Positions 61,672 through 64,000 of a stretch of 64,000 nucleotides of DNA are shown here, in pieces. Position 1 is the stretch's first letter. The number at the start of each line of letters is the position of its first letter. This DNA comes from an uncultured bacterium. Its GTDB lineage: Bacteria; Verrucomicrobiota; Kiritimatiellia; CAIKKV01; CAITUY01. Location: the NCBI GenBank assembly GCA_903895695.1, contig CAITUY010000001.1, forward strand, positions 1-64,000, read 5' to 3'. Under the pieces are notes generated by a model. It was not told the origin of the DNA. It worked only from the letters and a program-made list of their open reading frames with translations, and ran no database searches. The translations under genes were made by a program, and so were the position numbers.

Positions 61672-62660
61672 GGACGGACTCCTTTCGGCGCCAGGGACTG
61701 GAACGCGTTCGACCACGCCGGCTCGTAAGCCGCCTCGATCCCGCGCGGCGCCGTGCCGGCATCGGTGTAACCCAGGAAGCGGACCGCCATGAAGTTGGAT
61801 ACGTCCCAGATCTTTTCCGACTCCAGTTCATGTTTGAAGTAGGGCATGGCGGTGCCGGTGATGCCGTTCATGATCTGGTAGTAGAAGAGGCCTCCGACGT
61901 ACCGGCCCTGGGCAAGGTGGCGCTTGAGCGTCGTGAAATTGAGGGGCGGGGGCGAGAGGTATTTCTCCGCGACGCCTTGGCCATCGCCCACGGGCCCGTG
62001 GCAGTTCAGGCAGAAGCCCTCATAGATCTTCTGGCCCCGCTGCAAGGCGGCTTCCGTGGCGGGGTAGGGGTTGGGCATGGCCAGCCAGCCCGCCGGGACC
62101 TGGGCATGCAGCCAGTCAACGTTGACGTCCGGTCCGCCGGCATAGGCGCGGACGGCGGGTGCCTTCCAGCGTTGCTGGCGGGCCACACGGTAATCGGCAT
62201 CGCGGCTGCCCAGCGATTGCACGTAGGCGGTCAAGTTGGAAACGGCGGGCCAACCCAGGAATTCCCAGGATGGCATGAGCGAGAGCGGCCGCGTATAGCG
62301 CGGGTTGGTGAAGTGCGCCCAGTGCCAGTCGTCCGGGTGCTCGCCACCATCCTGCGACAGATCCGGTCCGGTCCGCTCGGTCCCCAGGATGGCGGGATTT
62401 TGTCCCGCGTAATCGCCTCGTTCGGCGATGCGGTCCGCGCCGAGGTCCCAGTCGGAGACGCGGACGTAGAGCGAGTGACAGTAACTGCAACCGTTCTTCA
62501 CGTACAGGTCGTGCCCGGCGGTTTCGGCAGACGTCCACGGACGCCAGGCGGTCGAGGGCGTTTCGGTCATCGTGATCGCCGGGAGGATGATGGCGACCAA
62601 GACAGAGGCCCAGAAGACGAGCAGGCTGCCGACCATGGCGAGGGCGGGGGTCATTTTCAT
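61668..62660 (-). CDS. ccoO: cbb3 oxidase cytochrome c subunit, CcoO with a CcoP-like second haem domain
   Basis: The 330-residue protein starts at ATG 62660 with AGGAGG upstream, overlapping the ccoN stop. An N-terminal helix (LVFWASVLVAIILPAI) precedes CSYCH (C58-H62) in NGCSYCHSLYVR, the CcoO/FixO haem motif, and a second CLNCH (C217-H221) as in CcoP. Axial Met candidates are LMPSWEFLG and AMPYFKHE. It receives electrons and passes them to CcoN. The fused or two-haem form replaces separate CcoO and CcoP. Confidence 0.9.
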   Translation of the reverse strand: MKMTPALAMVGSLLVFWASVLVAIILPAITMTETPSTAWRPWTSAETAGHDLYVKNGCSYCHSLYVRVSDWDLGADRIAERGDYAGQNPAILGTERTGPDLSQDGGEHPDDWHWAHFTNPRYTRPLSLMPSWEFLGWPAVSNLTAYVQSLGSRDADYRVARQQRWKAPAVRAYAGGPDVNVDWLHAQVPAGWLAMPNPYPATEAALQRGQKIYEGFCLNCHGPVGDGQGVAEKYLSPPPLNFTTLKRHLAQGRYVGGLFYYQIMNGITGTAMPYFKHELESEKIWDVSNFMAVRFLGYTDAGTAPRGIEAAYEPAWSNAFQSLAPKGVRP

Positions 62661-64000
62661 GGGGCGGCCTCCTGGTCCGGGACCGTCGCCGTGCACGACG
62701 ATTTTGGCGTCCCGCCACACGAGGTGGCGGGGACGCTGTTTGGCGCCGGGTGCAGTGAGGTCCCACACGAGGTGGCGGGGACGCTGCCTGGCGCCGGGCG
62801 TAGCGACATGATCGCAACGTAGAGGCCGATCGCGGAGGCGGCGAGGATGGACACCCCGAACATCGCGCGGAGCGCCATGTAGACGGCAATTTCGGGCAGC
62901 ACGCGGTAGACGGTCTCGCCGTTGTGCCAGGCTTCGCCCTGGATGAGCCCGGCCGCGGTCAGCACGGCGAAGAATCCCGCCAACCCGAAGGTCAGCAGCG
63001 CGAACTGCAGGTTCACGAGACGAGGCGAGTGCAGCGGGCGGCCGGTCACCAGGGGGAGGATGTGCCACAGGCCGCCGAGCGCGATCATCCCGGAGAACCC
63101 GAGCACCGCGATGTGGGCGTGGCCGATGGTCCAGTTCGTGAAGTGCGTGACCTTCTGGATACTCGGCAACGATTGGAGCGGCCCCTGAATGCACGTCACC
63201 AGGTACCAGGCCGTACCGGCCATGATGAAGCGGGCGGCCGGGTCACGCCAGAGGCGGGCGCCATGGCCCCGCGCGGTCAGCCACACGTTGACCAGCACGG
63301 TGAACACGGGCACGATCATGGCCACCGAGTCCACAACGGAAATCGTCTTCAGCCAGTTCGGGATGGGAGCTTGAAGGATGTGGTGGCCGCCAATGTGGGC
63401 GTACATCGAGACGAGCGTCCAGAATCCGATCAGCGAGAGCGTATGCGAATAGAGCGGCGTCCGGGCCACGCGCGGGACGACGTAATACACGACTGCGATG
63501 GAGAGGGGCGTGAGAAGCATGCCCACCAGATTGTGCCCGTAGAACCAGAGGAACACCGAGTCCAGCAGGCCAGGCAGCGCACCCGTCAGGGGATGCCACA
63601 TGACGTTGCCGATCGGGTAGTTGGCGGCCGACCACAGGCAGGCCCCAAGCGCGTACCACACCGACACGTAAAGGACGTTCTCGATGCGGGTGGCCACGGT
63701 CATCGTGAAGTTAACGATCATGGCCAGCATGGCCACCACGAGCGAGACGTCAAAGATCCACAGGTATTCGGCATATTCGCGGCCCTGGGTGAACCCGAAC
63801 GGGAACGTGAAGAAGCCGCTGAGAACGGTCAGGTTCCAGGAGAACCACGACACCCACCCGAGGCGCTCGGACCACAAGGGAGTGCGCAGCAAGGCCGGGA
63901 CGTAGTAATACGCGCACCCGATCAACGTGCTGGCTGTGAAGCCGAAGATGACCGTGTTGACGTGCACGGGCCGCGTCCGGCCGAACACCAGGAAAGGGAC
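62657..64000 (-). CDS. ccoN: cbb3 cytochrome c oxidase catalytic subunit CcoN (N-terminus beyond window)
   Basis: The frame is open to the end of the window, so the N-terminus is missing. Visible parts include YGHNLVGMLLTPLSIAVVYY, MYAHIGGHHILQAP (CuB His pair), and THFTNWTIGHAHIAVLGF (haem His ligands), all hallmarks of CcoN. It reduces O2 at a high-affinity haem b3-CuB site. The C-terminal ~35 residues (GSVPATSCG twice) come from tandem copies of a dispersed hairpin, so the tail is probably insertion-derived. Confidence 0.93.
   Translation of the reverse strand, partial: VPFLVFGRTRPVHVNTVIFGFTASTLIGCAYYYVPALLRTPLWSERLGWVSWFSWNLTVLSGFFTFPFGFTQGREYAEYLWIFDVSLVVAMLAMIVNFTMTVATRIENVLYVSVWYALGACLWSAANYPIGNVMWHPLTGALPGLLDSVFLWFYGHNLVGMLLTPLSIAVVYYVVPRVARTPLYSHTLSLIGFWTLVSMYAHIGGHHILQAPIPNWLKTISVVDSVAMIVPVFTVLVNVWLTARGHGARLWRDPAARFIMAGTAWYLVTCIQGPLQSLPSIQKVTHFTNWTIGHAHIAVLGFSGMIALGGLWHILPLVTGRPLHSPRLVNLQFALLTFGLAGFFAVLTAAGLIQGEAWHNGETVYRVLPEIAVYMALRAMFGVSILAASAIGLYVAIMSLRPAPGSVPATSCGTSLHPAPNSVPATSCGGTPKSSCTATVPDQEAAP
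62707..62812. repeat. Tandem copies of the dispersed 30-base hairpin in the ccoN 3' end
   Basis: The first copy, 62707-62736, is the reverse complement of 10846-10875 apart from a compensating base pair and an arm-length difference. A second, partial copy (ACACGAGGTGGCGGGGACGC) follows about 50 bases later with a shared flank GGCGCCGGG. Both are translated in the ccoN frame. Confidence 0.8.

Overview
This 64 kb window is GC-rich chromosome from a bacterium with double-membrane architecture: it encodes outer-membrane porin-like proteins, many Sec signal peptides, lipoproteins and a cbb3 oxidase. Long secreted repeat proteins ending in a Verrucomicrobia-style 'V.W' module, DUF3857/transglutaminase giants, sialate O-acetylesterase and NahK-like sugar genes, and many short dispersed palindromes suggest the PVC superphylum (Kiritimatiellota/Verrucomicrobiota-like). 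That placement is inference. No rRNA, tRNA, CRISPR array, prophage or intact transposon was recognised.

Layout. 1-2516: an ECF cobalt/nickel importer (CbiM partial, PDGLE protein, CbiQ, CbiO). 2590-10794: a secreted DUF2334-like protein with a passenger-like repeat region, a 1280-residue double DUF3857/transglutaminase protein and an EEP phosphatase. 11167-12593: two exported proteins of unknown role. 12671-22165 (minus): an 11-gene run with a ZnuABC-type metal importer, a porin, His/Cys-rich secreted proteins, a lipoprotein, a MacB/FtsX-type ABC transporter, a DUF3299-like protein and a parvulin. It looks like one zinc-homeostasis operon. 22320-24132: a MazF-type toxin pair and a HARE-HTH/HrgA-like protein.

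24181-29043 (minus): the most novel-looking locus. It holds an aquaglyceroporin with a C-terminal CxC, a PadR regulator with an N-terminal CPC motif, a cysteine desulfurase, a 551-residue protein with an ArsF-like thiol domain fused to an unknown N-terminal region, and an ArsG/CcdA-like permease. A URO-D family methyltransferase gene diverges from it across an operator-like inverted repeat. Arsenic or related metalloid/thiol chemistry is the leading hypothesis.

30636-57322: mostly housekeeping and carbohydrate or lactate genes. These include a methyltransferase, CstA, a VapBC pair with a perfect 23-bp operator palindrome, a glycosidase, L31, RF1, PrmC, nitroreductase, an FHA-GAF histidine kinase, ApbE, sialate esterase, a NahK-like kinase, a GlcD-like oxidase, LarA, RlmI, patatin, VIT transporter, RhlE helicase, SrkA and Maf. 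LarA needs nickel, which fits an importer elsewhere in the same window.

57372-64000: respiratory oxidase biogenesis. A SafE-family protein and a CcoI-like copper P-type ATPase (plus) converge on a minus-strand cbb3 operon: CcoN (partial), a two-haem CcoO/CcoP-like protein, CcoS, two small membrane proteins and a monohaem cytochrome c. At least six short palindromic repeat types are scattered between genes. Several form the last codons of neighbouring genes (CcoN, CcoS, the P-type ATPase stop codon, probably LarA). One hairpin family shows a compensatory base-pair change between two loci.
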